The notes below the pieces were generated by a model. It had not been told where the DNA came from. It ran no database searches and was given only the letters and a program-made list of their open reading frames with translations. 64,000 nucleotides of DNA from Nageia nagi (Eukaryota; Pinophyta): NCBI GenBank assembly GCA_050084985.1, contig JBITNC010000001.1, forward strand, positions 76,074,001 to 76,138,000, read 5' to 3'. Numbering within the stretch: position 1 is the first letter of the stretch; the number at the start of each line of letters is the position of its first letter. The position numbers were made by a program, and so were the translations under genes. Below, one piece after another: positions 46,269-56,027 of this stretch.

Positions 46269-47318
46269 CTATCTGGCGTATTCCACACTGAAAATCCAAT
46301 CAGTCACATGAACTGGTAGCAAAAACGGGGCCCCGGAAAACCCATACAGTCTTATGAAAGTCCCATTTTCCGCAAAAAACCAGTCCCCGACCTCTCCATG
46401 GGGCATGCGGAGGTATAGTTTGGAGGCTGTTGATAACCTCGGAACTGTGGGGGTTAATAGACCCATTGCTGGAACTAAAAATTTCTCCACAAAGGAGTAG
46501 TAATTTGCCGAAGACCTCACCTCCTCGGTCCACTTGTCCACTGGCTTCTGAGACCCATCTTCATTACTCTGGACCAGGGTTAAATTTTTGAAAACCTCGG
46601 CATTTTGATGAATCATCATCCAGACAATGTATGATGTATAAGCAAAATGAAATCCATCGCCAATCCTTGCTAGCTGTTCCGATATTCCATCCGAAAGGGC
46701 ACTAGACCAGTCATACATTGCGGGAGAAACTGGGTGAGAAATCCGATAAGCTATAACTAACCTTGAAGGTGAGACATATCTATCTGTTTCCTCCCCTGCT
46801 GCTATGGCTAGCATGGACAATAGTAATTGCAGATGTGCAGAAAAGTTTGAGAGTGGGAGTTCAGAACTGGGGAACTCTCTAAACTTTGCGGAACCGGCTG
46901 TATTTTTATTTAGCCAAGCAGTGATATTTGCTCTTAGGTTGGCGCTAGGTGTGATATACCAATCAATTTGCATGAGGGGAACCATAGGAGGGGGTGGACT
47001 GAAAGCCTCCGCTATTGCAACAGAATCCAAATTTAGGATAGTTCTACCTTGCAAGTCTCTGACTCTCCTAGTTGCAGGATCGAATGCCCCTCTTATGATT
47101 TCTACCAACTCGGGAGCAGGAAAGCATCTATGAGGGATGAAATGCATGAGACCCGAACCCATTGGGGAATGAGCTATATGATTGAAGCTGAAGTTTGGGC
47201 ACTTACCTTCCGCAGTGCCCTTGGGGTTCTTGTTCGGGGCTGTAATCTCCGTATCCCACAATAACTCCATGGAATCTGATACCTTCTTTGCCGTCTTCGC
47301 CACTGATCCTGAGCTCAT
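46269..47318 (-). CDS. young element: globular N-terminal ORF (unknown)
   Basis: From ATG at 47318 to TAG at 46269, 349 codons. Predicted globular: Trp/aromatic blocks such as IDWYITPSANLRANITAWL and HFAYTSYIVWMMIHQNAEVF. The segment ATRRVRDLQGRTILNLDS then VAIAEAF recalls, weakly, the start of the plant-mobile and 'putative plant transposon protein' families ('...G..I.L....IA..L..P'); I would not assign it. After the TAG the same frame stays open about 37 codons more (MDYIDSKYGATAKKRG...), and the next ORF follows in another frame, so the three ORFs may be one ~1.1-1.2-thousand-residue protein broken by a stop and two frameshifts, or separate proteins. Confidence 0.75.
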   Translation of the reverse strand: MSSGSVAKTAKKVSDSMELLWDTEITAPNKNPKGTAEGKCPNFSFNHIAHSPMGSGLMHFIPHRCFPAPELVEIIRGAFDPATRRVRDLQGRTILNLDSVAIAEAFSPPPPMVPLMQIDWYITPSANLRANITAWLNKNTAGSAKFREFPSSELPLSNFSAHLQLLLSMLAIAAGEETDRYVSPSRLVIAYRISHPVSPAMYDWSSALSDGISEQLARIGDGFHFAYTSYIVWMMIHQNAEVFKNLTLVQSNEDGSQKPVDKWTEEVRSSANYYSFVEKFLVPAMGLLTPTVPRLSTASKLYLRMPHGEVGDWFFAENGTFIRLYGFSGAPFLLPVHVTDWIFSVEYAR

Positions 47319-47854
47319 TCTTGTTCGCTTGGCACCTTGCGCTGTGCTTATCAACCTTCTTGGGCCACTGCTTATGCCTCAAACTCGGATTCTCTTGCTC
47401 TGTTTCACAGTTCCTGGCGATGCTCAGTAAGCGCTAACTTTGCAAATTGGTGAGCCAAAACTTTCTATGAATACTAGCATATAGGTGTCTTGGTAAGTAG
47501 TGCTCTGGGTCTTTTAACAGCTCACTTGAACGCACGATCTTTCGAAGCGAGGGAAATCAACTCACGACAGCCGCATTAATAACTGATTTGCCGTTTTACG
47601 ATCTTTTCGGGAACCTTGGGATTTGATTGCATGTACCCTCTTGGAAACTTTTAATTCTGCCGGCGCAAAAAGGTTCCACTACTATTTACGTTACGCTAGT
47701 AGTAAATTACTGACAACAACCACTCGAAATAAATGCAACATCACACTATTTACAATATGTATACAAATCAAATTCCTTCTTCCCAACGGTCACTTTCCCG
47801 CGTTGGTGGGCTTCAGAAAAATTACTGTGTCCGCTGGTGTGGAATTCATCAAGT
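47319..47854 (-). other. spacer between gag and the novel ORFs
   Basis: About 530 bases on the minus strand with stops in all frames I read. This is where protease-RT would start in an autonomous element; no D-T/S-G or RT motif is present. It could hold a splice acceptor for a subgenomic RNA, but I cannot tell. Confidence 0.55.
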
Positions 47855-48572
47855 TCACGTTCCGGCTTTGTCATCCGCTACGCCAGGCGGAGGAATACCT
47901 CCACTCCTCGACAGATACTCTTGGTATTGAAAAATAGGGCAGGTTGTTTGTTCATGAGCATCATTACAAGCCAAACACAACCCATTAGCCGCCCCGGAAG
48001 TGGAAGCTTGGTCCACGTCCTCATTCAACACATGTTGAGCTTTCTCTACAGCAGGGTAGGGATATCTTCTGGCATTATTTTGTCTGGTCAACACGGTAAT
48101 CTGGTTTGCCATATTTCTACACAAGTTCCGGAGTTCCTGAATTTCTGTAGATGATGCTACTCCTTGGTTCATATTAGGCTGATGTGGAGCTGGTAAGGCC
48201 AAGGGAGCTCTAGGAATTGGCAAATTTGACGACCAGGGTTGAACAGGGACAGGAATATTAGCCAGAGGCGGGACTGAACTGATTACCGGAGGTCTCAAAA
48301 TTTGCTGTTGTGTTGTGGTTATTGGGAAATAGGGCATTGGCATACGGCTTGGTAATTTCCCAACTGCAATAAGGCATGATTCAGCATATACTGCTTGTCT
48401 ATAGACCTCCGGGAAAGTATTCACTCCGGAATTTTGGATTTGCAGAGAGAGATCCGGAGGAAAGGCTCTCAAATAATACATTAAGGCTTGGAATTGCTGA
48501 GGCCTGACTGGCATGGGTACTCTCGTCCATGTTTTCTGGAATCTAATGTTAAAATCCGGGATGTTCTCTTGT
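47855..48572 (-). pseudogene. young element: gag C-terminal part with zinc knuckle
   Basis: In the frame shifted by one base from the first gag part: EQENIPDFNIRFQKTW then PMPVRPQQFQALMYYLRAF, the continuation of a retrotransposon gag domain. After a Pro/Gln-rich linker, about 47977-47939 reads CLACNDAHEQTTC, a C-x2-C-x3-H-x4-C knuckle, one residue shorter between the second Cys and His than the canonical C-x2-C-x4-H-x4-C. It ends with a Gly/Pro-rich tail. Marked as a broken gene because a frameshift separates it from the start. Confidence 0.85.
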
Positions 48573-49121
48573 TCAAAACCTTTTGATTGACGTGAACTGA
48601 GTGAGCAGAGAAAAGGGATCCCCTAGTTCATTAAACTCCAGGATAAAGGGCTCTGCCAGTTGAGCCCAGGTACTGATGGATCCATTAGAAAGGCCCCTGT
48701 ACCAATCCAGGACCTTTCCTTTGAAAGACTGAGCCAGTAATCTCACCATAACATCTTCATGCTGAATATTGTGAATCTTTGCTAGGCCGGCTACATCCAC
48801 ACAGTGCTCATAAGCCGTTTTTTCTGAAGTTGCATCAAACTCCGGAAGGGTTTTAAAAACATTTGCTGGGATATCATGTAATACCGCCAGAGCTATAGGA
48901 ACTCCATTGTCCCATTCCGGATAAATATTCTGAGCTGGATTAGCCATTCTAGGGAAGGTATCTCTAGTATGAAGATTGGATGGTTCTGGCTTGATAGAGG
49001 ATTTTAGGGAGTCGACACTATTCAGAGACTTGGACTTGATCAGGGTCTTTCTCCTAGGAGTATCTAACTTCCCAAATTCCGGTTCTTCTTTTGCTGCTCT
49101 AGTTTTAGATCTTGTCCACAT
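48573..49121 (-). pseudogene. young element: gag N-terminal part, frameshifted
   Basis: ATG at 49121 (MWTRSKTRAAKEEPEFGKLD) to a TGA at 48575-48573. Residues ~126-182 carry the retrotransposon gag core: MVRLLAQSFKGKVLDWYRGL, WAQLAEPFILEFNEL and FTSIKRF, as in plant gypsy gags. The next expected residues, E-x-E-N-I-P-D-F, are read one frame over; the shift is at a run of four A's (48575-48578, plus strand), where three would keep the frame. The frame is also open upstream to 49316, but that part covers the LTR junction and PBS, so the ATG at 49121, 147 bases after the LTR, is preferred. Confidence 0.88.
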
Positions 49122-49268
49122 AAACTCTAGATTGCAAAAGAAAATGACAGGTTCAAAGCACCTATGATATTCATAAATAATTTGCTTTAATACATACCAT
49201 GGATGGTGCTTCAGCAGAGTCGCCAATAAATTTCTTCGTGTCCCACCGGGCGTGCCAAAAAGAAATAC
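49122..49268 (-). other. leader of the young element
   Basis: 147 bases between the 5' LTR and the gag ATG on the minus strand. Contains the candidate PBS (49240-49257). Confidence 0.7.
49240..49257 (-). other. candidate primer binding site of the young element
   Basis: Minus strand TGGCACGCCCGGTGGGAC begins 11 bases after the 5' LTR. It starts with TGG as a tRNA 3'-end complement must, and I recall similar sequences next to plant gypsy LTRs, but I cannot name the tRNA. The spacing is longer than the usual 0-5 bases. Confidence 0.5.
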
Positions 49269-49860
49269 TGTTGATTGAGATTGTGTAATATGTGCGCCTG
49301 GAACAATCTTAACCAAAGTAGTTCACGAACAGACTGTAGGACGCAGCCTGATCTCCGGAGAAGGCCGGTTCCTTATCCATTGGGCAGAGAAAAAGTAACA
49401 GGAAAGAGATAAAAAGAGTAGGGAGCGAGAGATTTAAGCAAAAGGATAGGGTAACAAGAAAGGAAGTAAAAGGATAGGGTAACAAGAAAGGAAGTAAAAG
49501 GATAGGGTAACGAGAGAGAAAGCAAAGGGGTAGATCACTAGTTCAGCGCGGGCTTTCGCAGTGTGCGAAACCTTGGCCTGAATCTAGTGTCGCAGCCACA
49601 GAACAAGTTCTCACTCTCTGAATAGCTCCCCAGCTTCTACTCTACCATGTAGCAGACACAGTTATACTAGCAACCCGCAACTATTACTCAGGAAACAAGC
49701 TAAGCTGCCACAATGTAACCAAATTAAGAATAACAATTACGAGTGCTAGACAAGAAAGGTCAAGATGGTTTCATAGTACCGGACTGAAGCTACAGGTCTT
49801 CGAGAACAAATGAAAAGGGCAATACTAGGCTTCCGACCCTAGTTTCTCTTTATTTTCATA

Positions 49861-49868
49861 TATTTATA
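49861..49868 (-). promoter_or_regulatory. TATA box of the young element
   Basis: TATAAATA on the minus strand, 850-odd bases into the LTR, downstream of the bZIP-site array (50158-50470) and upstream of the leader and gag. Transcription would start about 30 bases further on. The plus strand has no comparably placed perfect box. Confidence 0.65.
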
Positions 49869-50157
49869 CTGTGTTAATAACAGTTACAGGATTACAGAAT
49901 AGAAACGTTTACAAAACGGCCGCAAGATTCTGGCCTTCTTGAACTGATATCACCTACATATGACACTTGGCCGACTGTTACAAAATTGGGCAGATCGCCG
50001 ACGATTCGGTTCCCTGATGATGGCACTCAGGTATTTTGCAGACTTCCTTCTCTCCCGGAATATTCAATTCTCCAACTCGGACTCTTCGATCTTTCCTTGC
50101 GGCCTATTTTCCTCTGGGCGCGGTCTTAATCCCAAATGTTAATCTTTACCCTTCGCC

Positions 50158-50470
50158 TGACGTCAGTCTTGAATCTCCGGACTTCTTCATTCACTGGCTC
50201 CGGACACTAAATTACTCCTTGATGATGTCATCCATTCCGGGCTCCGGTTTGCTTTATGAATGCAAACTTCATATTTCCTTGTGACGTCACCTTTGAATCT
50301 CCGGAATTTCCCGCCCGCTGGTTCCGGATACTAAATTTCTCTTTGCTGATGTCATCTGTTCCGGGCTCCGGTTCTTATTCAAAATGTGAACGTCGTTTCA
50401 CCTGTGACGTCATCTCCTCCGGACTCCGGTTTCCTTTGCAATTATGAGCTTCTTCTTTTCCGTGATGTCA
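50158..50470 (-). promoter_or_regulatory. U3 array of six bZIP-type sites (5' LTR)
   Basis: Same six sites as in the other LTR, shifted by 6981 bases: TGACGTCA near 50158, 50282 and 50405; TGATGTCA near 50223, 50347 and 50463. This is the copy that would drive the element's RNA. Confidence 0.8.
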
Positions 50471-50722
50471 TCTTCATATATCCGGAATGCTTTGTTTCCC
50501 GGAGACACTTGTGCTTACTTCGTCTTTTCCGGAACTTGGTCCTTGCCGAAAGATGAATATCTTATTCTCCGCCACATCACCATTTCATTCCGGAAAACTT
50601 TACTCTGATCCCGAGCTACGTTATCCGCTCCAAAAAACTCCAGAGAATCTAAGAATGAACCCATGGTTGAAATTAAGGTATACCGGGGCTTTAATAAAGA
50701 ATTTATTTTGTAGGAATCTACA

Positions 50723-50727
50723 GTTAC
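50723..50727. other. target site duplication GTTAC (right)
   Basis: GTTAC directly after the right LTR, matching 42283-42287. Confidence 0.93.
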
Positions 50728-51165
50728 TTCTATTTTTCAATTTTCCCTTGTTTAATTGTATAAATATGTGTAATAAGTTCAAGGAAGGATCCCAAACATC
50801 CTAGTATTATAATATTTTTTTTTTCATTTTATTGTATGGTATGAATAATGGATTCATGAAATCCACCATCTAGCATCTAGAGTTGTAACACTAAGTGTTT
50901 GGCACAATGTTAATCACCATTAAAGCCTATATAAAGTTTAAGTTTCATTATTATTTTAGATTCTATTTGAATAAGTGTTTTACATCATGTTAATCACCAT
51001 TAAATCATGTATAAAGTTTGAACTTTATTATTTTTTTATATTCTATTTTAATAATCTTGATTCTATTGTTATGGTTATTGGTATTGTTATTTGATCTAAG
51101 TTGTATATGAATCTAAAATTGGGTTATGTTATGTTATGTTTTATTAAAACTCTTCAAATTTCTCA
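50728..51165 (+). repeat. 3' LTR of the old Copia-type element, second part
   Basis: Continues the LTR begun at 42082; matches 39300-39636. It has a short internal duplication (TGTTAATCACCATTAAA twice, near 50909 and 50988) not seen in the left LTR. Ends TTTCTCA. Confidence 0.88.
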
Positions 51166-51808
51166 CTATGGATAACAAAATTTGTGGGGATACGACCTAA
51201 AAAATACCCTAGGAGGGAATAGTTCTCTAACCAGCCACATGCTTTACTAAAATCATCAAAAAGGATGTCAATAGTAGACATCGAGAATTACCTCATTGTA
51301 AATCCATGGCACTCAAAGACATTTGGAAATGAAAATCTCCTACTATATATATATTATATATAGTTTAAATTCTTTTAATTTTTTTATTAGAAATAATGAA
51401 TATATCTATTTTATTTAGCATTAAAACATAATATACATAACAAAAATTTTAATTATGATCAATCACGAAAGTAAGATTTAAAACTAAATTAATATTTATA
51501 TTATTTAAAAACTATATTAAAATTAAAATCTAAATTTTAATTAAAAAAATATAAAATACTCAAAAGAAATTATACAAATATCAATTTCACCAAAATTTAC
51601 AAGATTAATTATTTTTAATGCTAAATTAATTTTAACTATAAAAGATTATTTTCATATAAAATGTATAATTAACAATATATAATAAATGATAAAAATAATA
51701 ATAATACATGATAGAAATAACAAAAAAATGAAATAACACATACAAATATATAATGATATATACAACTCATTTCACCTCTGTTCATAATGTTAGAATAACG
51801 CAATTAAT

Positions 51809-52156
51809 TCATTACAACTAGCTAGAGTCGGAAGGATGGCATATTAATACCCATTGAAATATTTATTGTCTAATTACCTTTGAGAAGAAGAGATTATGAA
51901 AGCAATAAAGATTCGTTAACATGTAGGACACAATATAAAACAAAAGGCTGTGTGACATTTCTGAAGCACTTAATCCACTACAACCAAGCAGAATAGACGT
52001 TAAAGGTGGGAAGGATAGGATATTCAGGATATTAATACCCATTCAAATATATACTCTGTCATCGTGTTTAGAAGAGAAGATTATGACAGCAATAAAGACT
52101 CATTAAGATGCAAGAGATAATATAAAACAAAAGGCTCGTGACATTTATGAATCGTT
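51809..52156 (+). repeat. two ~170-180-bp tandem repeats upstream of TIP copy 1
   Basis: 51809-51973 and 51974-52156 share ATATTAATACCCATT, AAGAGATTATGA, AGCAATAAAGA and ATATAAAACAAAAGGCT. The same pair occurs upstream of copy 2 (about 59961-60318), so it predates the gene duplication. Confidence 0.8.
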
Positions 52157-53351
52157 ATTGCTTTTAATACGGTACAATGATGGCATTTGATGTGTGACAA
52201 CTTTTGACTAACTATTGAGGAATTCTATATAAAAATGGCCACTATGACACCACAATAGCTTAAAATATCACATAACTTGAGGTGGTGATAGGCCGGAATG
52301 GAATCATGTAAAGTCCGTGATTATGACTCGAAGTCTAAATATTTTGTGAAGTTGATGCCCATTCACTAAATGCGCCAATTCCAGATTCCTCTCACACACT
52401 TGCAGTGATTATTTTTTTTAATGTAGGTGGTATCCATAAGCCCCCATTATGTAAGCCTGGTACTCCCTCCCACCTTTTTTGAAGTGACATTTTTTTTGTT
52501 GGTGTCATGTGCGGTGGAAAGCTGACTTTTATTTTATTTGATATGCAAACTTTCATTGTAATTTCTGAATGTCAAAACCACAAATTGATTAATCCAGTTA
52601 GAAATTTGTGTTGTTTTTGCTTGAGGATGTCATGATGTGGTTACAGTATGGTAAACAAGTGCTTCCTTTGATTATGATGCATTCAAATAAAATTGTTGAA
52701 GTCAATTATATTTTATTAAAAAAAACTTACGATGTCATAAATACACTACGTGTTGGTAATTACAATATTATGATAAGCAGAAAGATTTATGCAATTGCAG
52801 TTGTGTTTATACCTGTGAATCCCATTTAATTTTATTAAAACATATTAAGGATATTACAAGGACTTCGATTTCATTATTCTTGGTGCATATACGATTTAAA
52901 CTTTGGTTTCTAACTTATCATGGTATATCTCAATCATACAACCAGAGCCCATTACTAGTTATCATGTTCCATATAATGTTTTGTTTTTATAATTATAACA
53001 TAACGTTCCAATTTTTTTGGCTTACATATACATTTTTTTATAAACATGTTCTAAAAGTCTGGAATACGTGATCTAAGGTGTAGAAATTAAAAAGATTCTG
53101 CCAGCTTTGTAGTTCTAAAAATGTATGGTTCTTTACTATTATCTCTAGCGTTTCCCGGGCAGGGCGTTACTTGTTAAATCATAAATGATCAATCTTTCAT
53201 CATGCACGACAAGTGTGACCTTGTCAATCCACGGCCAGTATTCCAATATATTTGTCTTTTCTTCTCCCTATCCTGTCCTACTATGATAAAGGAATTGCAT
53301 ACCATTTGAAAAACTCAATTTCACAAAAAGTGCTGGTAATTGTTTGAGAAA

Positions 53352-54997
53352 ATGGGGAAGATAGCAATAGGACGCGCGGCGGAGGCCACTCAGCCAGATT
53401 GTGTAAAAGCAGCACTTGCAGAACTTGTTTGCACTTTCCTCTTTGTCTTTGCAGGCGTAGGCTCGGCCATGGCAGTTGGTTAGTTTCTTGGCTTAAATTA
53501 ACTCTTACTGCTACTAGTACTTCTCATCCCATCTACATAAATTACTATAATTAAATGAGAAGGATTCTCATTTTTCAAGTTTTCTGAAAAAGAATTTGTT
53601 TCTGTAAATCGTTCATCTAGTTGGCTACTTCACATTATCATCCTTAATGGTTCTACAAGCAGTTTTTTTCAATTTATACATGGGTTTCTTAGACCTGCAA
53701 TTTTGTTTTTTAATAAAAAAAACAGTATATGATGTGTCCAAATTTTCTGTAAAATGTTATCTGCTGCTCTTATGTTGTCCAAGTATTCGGCTATTCTACA
53801 TCCTAGAATTATCTATTCTACATTTTAGGTTGATGTTTTTTAAGATTTTATAGTGTAGAATGTTGCTGTACTATGAGTTTTAACTCCAACGTAAATTATT
53901 TGTTTATGTAAATTCTCAGTTGGTTGAGTTCATCATGATCTTGTTGTATTTTGTGTCCCATATTCGATTCTCACTATTAAACATAAGAACCTACTACAAT
54001 CATCTCATGGAAGATTTTAATATACTTTACCTTTTCTCTTTATTTCAAATTAAGATGCTTTTGCTCAGAAATTTCGCCATAAGCAACCTGAATACCCCAA
54101 AAAGTTGCCATGTTCGGTCAAAACGCATCATCCAAACAAAATTCTTTCTATAGTCTGTAATTTATTGTGCATAGCTTATACTGTTTTGAACATTTTCTTG
54201 TTTTGCTAATTGTCAGTATATCATTAATCCTCCGATTGAAAAAACTAATAGGGAATGGAATGTTAAGTGCAGATACATTAGGTGGTAGCCCAGCACTGTC
54301 TCTTGCAATAGTGGCTCTCACCCATGCCTTTGCAGTCTACGCCATGATCTCTGCCGGTTTTCAAATCTCGGGAGGCCATCTGAACCCTGCGGTCACATTG
54401 GGCTTAGCAGTGGGAGGCCACATCACCATCCTCAAGTCTATAATCTACTTTATTGCACAGCTAGCGGGCTCCGCATTAGCTTGCCTCCTGCTCAAATTTG
54501 TGACAGGAGGACTAGTAAGAATAGCCAACTTACCTACACATTAAATAAAACTACTCATTCTTAGATCTGTAAATGCATATTTTAAAGAGAACCCTTATAT
54601 ATTAATATTACGGGTTTGACAGGAAACTCCAATTCATACGTTGGCTAAAGGAATTGGATACTTTGAAGGGGTGGTGATGGAGATAGTACTAACTTTCTCG
54701 TTGTTATTCACGGTGTATGCAACGGCAGTTGATCCAAAGAAGGGATCCTTGGGGATGACAGCACCTCTCACTATAGGGTTGATTGTGGGTGCCAATATAA
54801 TTGCAGGGGGTGCATATTCTGGAGCATCCATGAATCCTGCTCGTTCATTTGGGCCAGCACTTGTGAGCTGGGACTGGACTGACCATTGGGTTTACTGGGT
54901 CGGTCCACTGGTCGGAGGGGGTCTAGCTGGTTTAGTGTATGAGAATATTTTCACAAGCGAACCATCATATGCCCCTGTATCTCCTGCAGAATTTTGA
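53352..54997 (+). CDS. TIP: tonoplast intrinsic protein (TIP) aquaporin, copy 1
   Basis: Exons 53352-53478, 54273-54514 and 54623-54997 with GT-AG introns of 794 and 108 bases give 247 codons, the normal TIP length. [20 protein letters not shown] opens the protein; exon 2 carries [11 protein letters not shown] and exon 3 [11 protein letters not shown], the two NPA half-helices of the water pore. Six membrane helices fit the hydrophobic pattern. The aromatic/arginine filter appears to be His (THAFAV), Ile (LTIGLIVG), Ala (SGASM) and Arg (NPAR), as in TIP4-type proteins; [20 protein letters not shown] and [11 protein letters not shown] also favour TIP4-like. The channel would move water and small solutes across the vacuolar membrane. 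ATG context is AAAATGG. All splice sites are inferred from sequence and from copy 2. Assignment to TIP is firm; TIP4 is likely. Confidence 0.93.
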
Positions 54998-55014
54998 TTA
55001 TACTCCATCGCTGC

Positions 55015-55277
55015 TGCTCTTGTTTGTGTAATGGTGACAAGATTCTGAAGTAATTTATTTCTAGCTCAGCCTCTGTTTTTTAAGGAAAGCTAATAATATG
55101 TGAATAGGGAATTTCTGTGTGTCTTGTGACGTGGGTATTATTAATCTGTTGCTCTTGTTTGTGTAATGGTGACAAGATTCTGATGTAATTTATTTATAGC
55201 TCAGCGTCTGGTTTTTAAGGAAAGCTAATGATATGTGAATAGGGAATTTCTGTGTGTCTTGTGATGTGGGTATTATT
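55015..55277 (+). repeat. 135-bp tandem duplication in the 3' region of TIP copy 1
   Basis: TGCTCTTGTTTGTGTAATGG begins at 55015 and again at 55150; the two units differ at a few bases. Copy 2 has one unit only (62960-63090), so this arose after the gene duplication. It probably lies in the 3' UTR. Confidence 0.9.
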
Positions 55278-55472
55278 AATCAACGGTGTAAAGGATTGTA
55301 GAAATATGCTGTTAATAATTGTAAAGGTTTGGACTAGGGACAAAACGAACAAAATAGCTATAAACACCCATCAGCCAGGTCATCAAATAACAGTCAAAAA
55401 CTTCCAATACAACATCCTTGGCACCCTTTACAACAGACAGACAGTAAAACACCTAATACACCTTACGAACAC

Positions 55473-56027
55473 CTACCAGATACAAAAAACACAACTTTTA
55501 TTCCATTCTTCGGCCTCCAAATCATGTAGAGTCTTGCCAAGGGCTTCCAGCATGTGCATAGCAGAATGAACCAGATCGAGAATGTGCATAGCTAGGAGCC
55601 CCTCCTCATGCTTGAGTCCTCCAACGAGTCCTCCCCCTCCAATCCTTGCTTTCCTTCTTGTCCTAACTATTGGATCTCTAACCAAGCCTTCCTATTCATT
55701 CAAAGAACCTCCAGCTACCACAAATTTCTCCACAGTCTGCTCAACCTCCTTAGAAGTGGCCTTTGAATCCCTCTCTTGCACATAAATAGCACCCCTTTTG
55801 TCTTTATGCGGTAAAGACCACCTCCCACTCCCTTCAACACACACTGATCGCCAATCCTCATCATCTAACTTGATCTTACACTTCTTCTCTAAAGATGCAA
55901 GATGCCTTTCATCCAAAATTTTTGGAGCCATTTGTGCCTTAGTCTTGGTCCAATTGAAGCTCTCTAAAATCCCCATTTTCCCTGTAATGAACTTAAACAC
56001 CATAAGAATTAGCCCCTGATGATACAT
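55473..56027 (-). pseudogene. unknown ORF pieces in the insertion
   Basis: 56027-55692 (111 codons) reads MGILESFNWTKTKAQMAP then LASLEKKCKIKLDDEDWRSV and KDKRGAIYVQERDSKATSKE; 55685-55473 continues in another frame (ILDLVHSAMHMLEALGKTLH). Hydrophilic with probable helices, clearly once coding, but I recognise no family. Confidence 0.4.

Larger units (their letters stand above)
42288..50722 (-). mobile_element. young 8435-bp pol-less LTR element with gag and novel ORFs
   Basis: Two 1454-bp LTRs (42288-43741, 49269-50722), TG...CA ends and a perfect GTTAC duplication. I compared the LTRs by eye and found two differences (42990/49971 and 43419/50400). All coding is on the minus strand: gag next to the right LTR, then a long non-pol region. 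No protease, RT, RNase H or integrase motif occurs in any frame I read. Its composition is visibly richer in G+C than the flanks. It resembles non-autonomous gag-bearing elements (TR-GAG or LARD type), but the ~3.4-kb coding region after gag is not part of those. The gag form suggests Ty3/gypsy ancestry. Its movement would need enzymes from a relative. Confidence 0.93.
49269..50722 (-). repeat. 5' LTR of the young element
   Basis: 1454 bp, the same length as its partner. In minus orientation, U3 is about 50722-49869 and R-U5 about 49860-49269. One of the two differences from the other LTR (50400) lies just beside the third TGACGTCA site without changing it. Confidence 0.93.
39078..51165 (+). 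mobile_element. old pol-less Copia-type element, split by the young element
   Basis: A left LTR (39078-39636) and a right LTR (42082-42287 continuing at 50728-51165) flank a ~2.4-kb internal region with a Copia-type gag start but no integrase, RT or RNase H. A PPT, AAGGGGGAGAA (42071-42081), directly precedes the right LTR, fixing plus orientation. A degraded initiator-Met PBS follows the left LTR (TGATATAAAACT, 39639-39650). The right LTR is interrupted by the 8435-bp young element with its target duplication. No clear target duplication for the old element remains. Confidence 0.85.

Noticed and set aside
46804-47133. 109-codon plus-strand ORF
   Set aside because: Shadow of the globular minus-strand ORF; no family motif.
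53647-54153. Plus-strand ORFs in intron 1 of TIP copy 1
   Set aside because: Not conserved in copy 2, AT-rich, and located between a good GT donor and AG acceptor.
54634-54831. 65-codon minus-strand ORF opposite TIP exon 3 (also 62582-62779)
   Set aside because: Antisense shadow of a conserved exon, present in both copies only because the exon is conserved.
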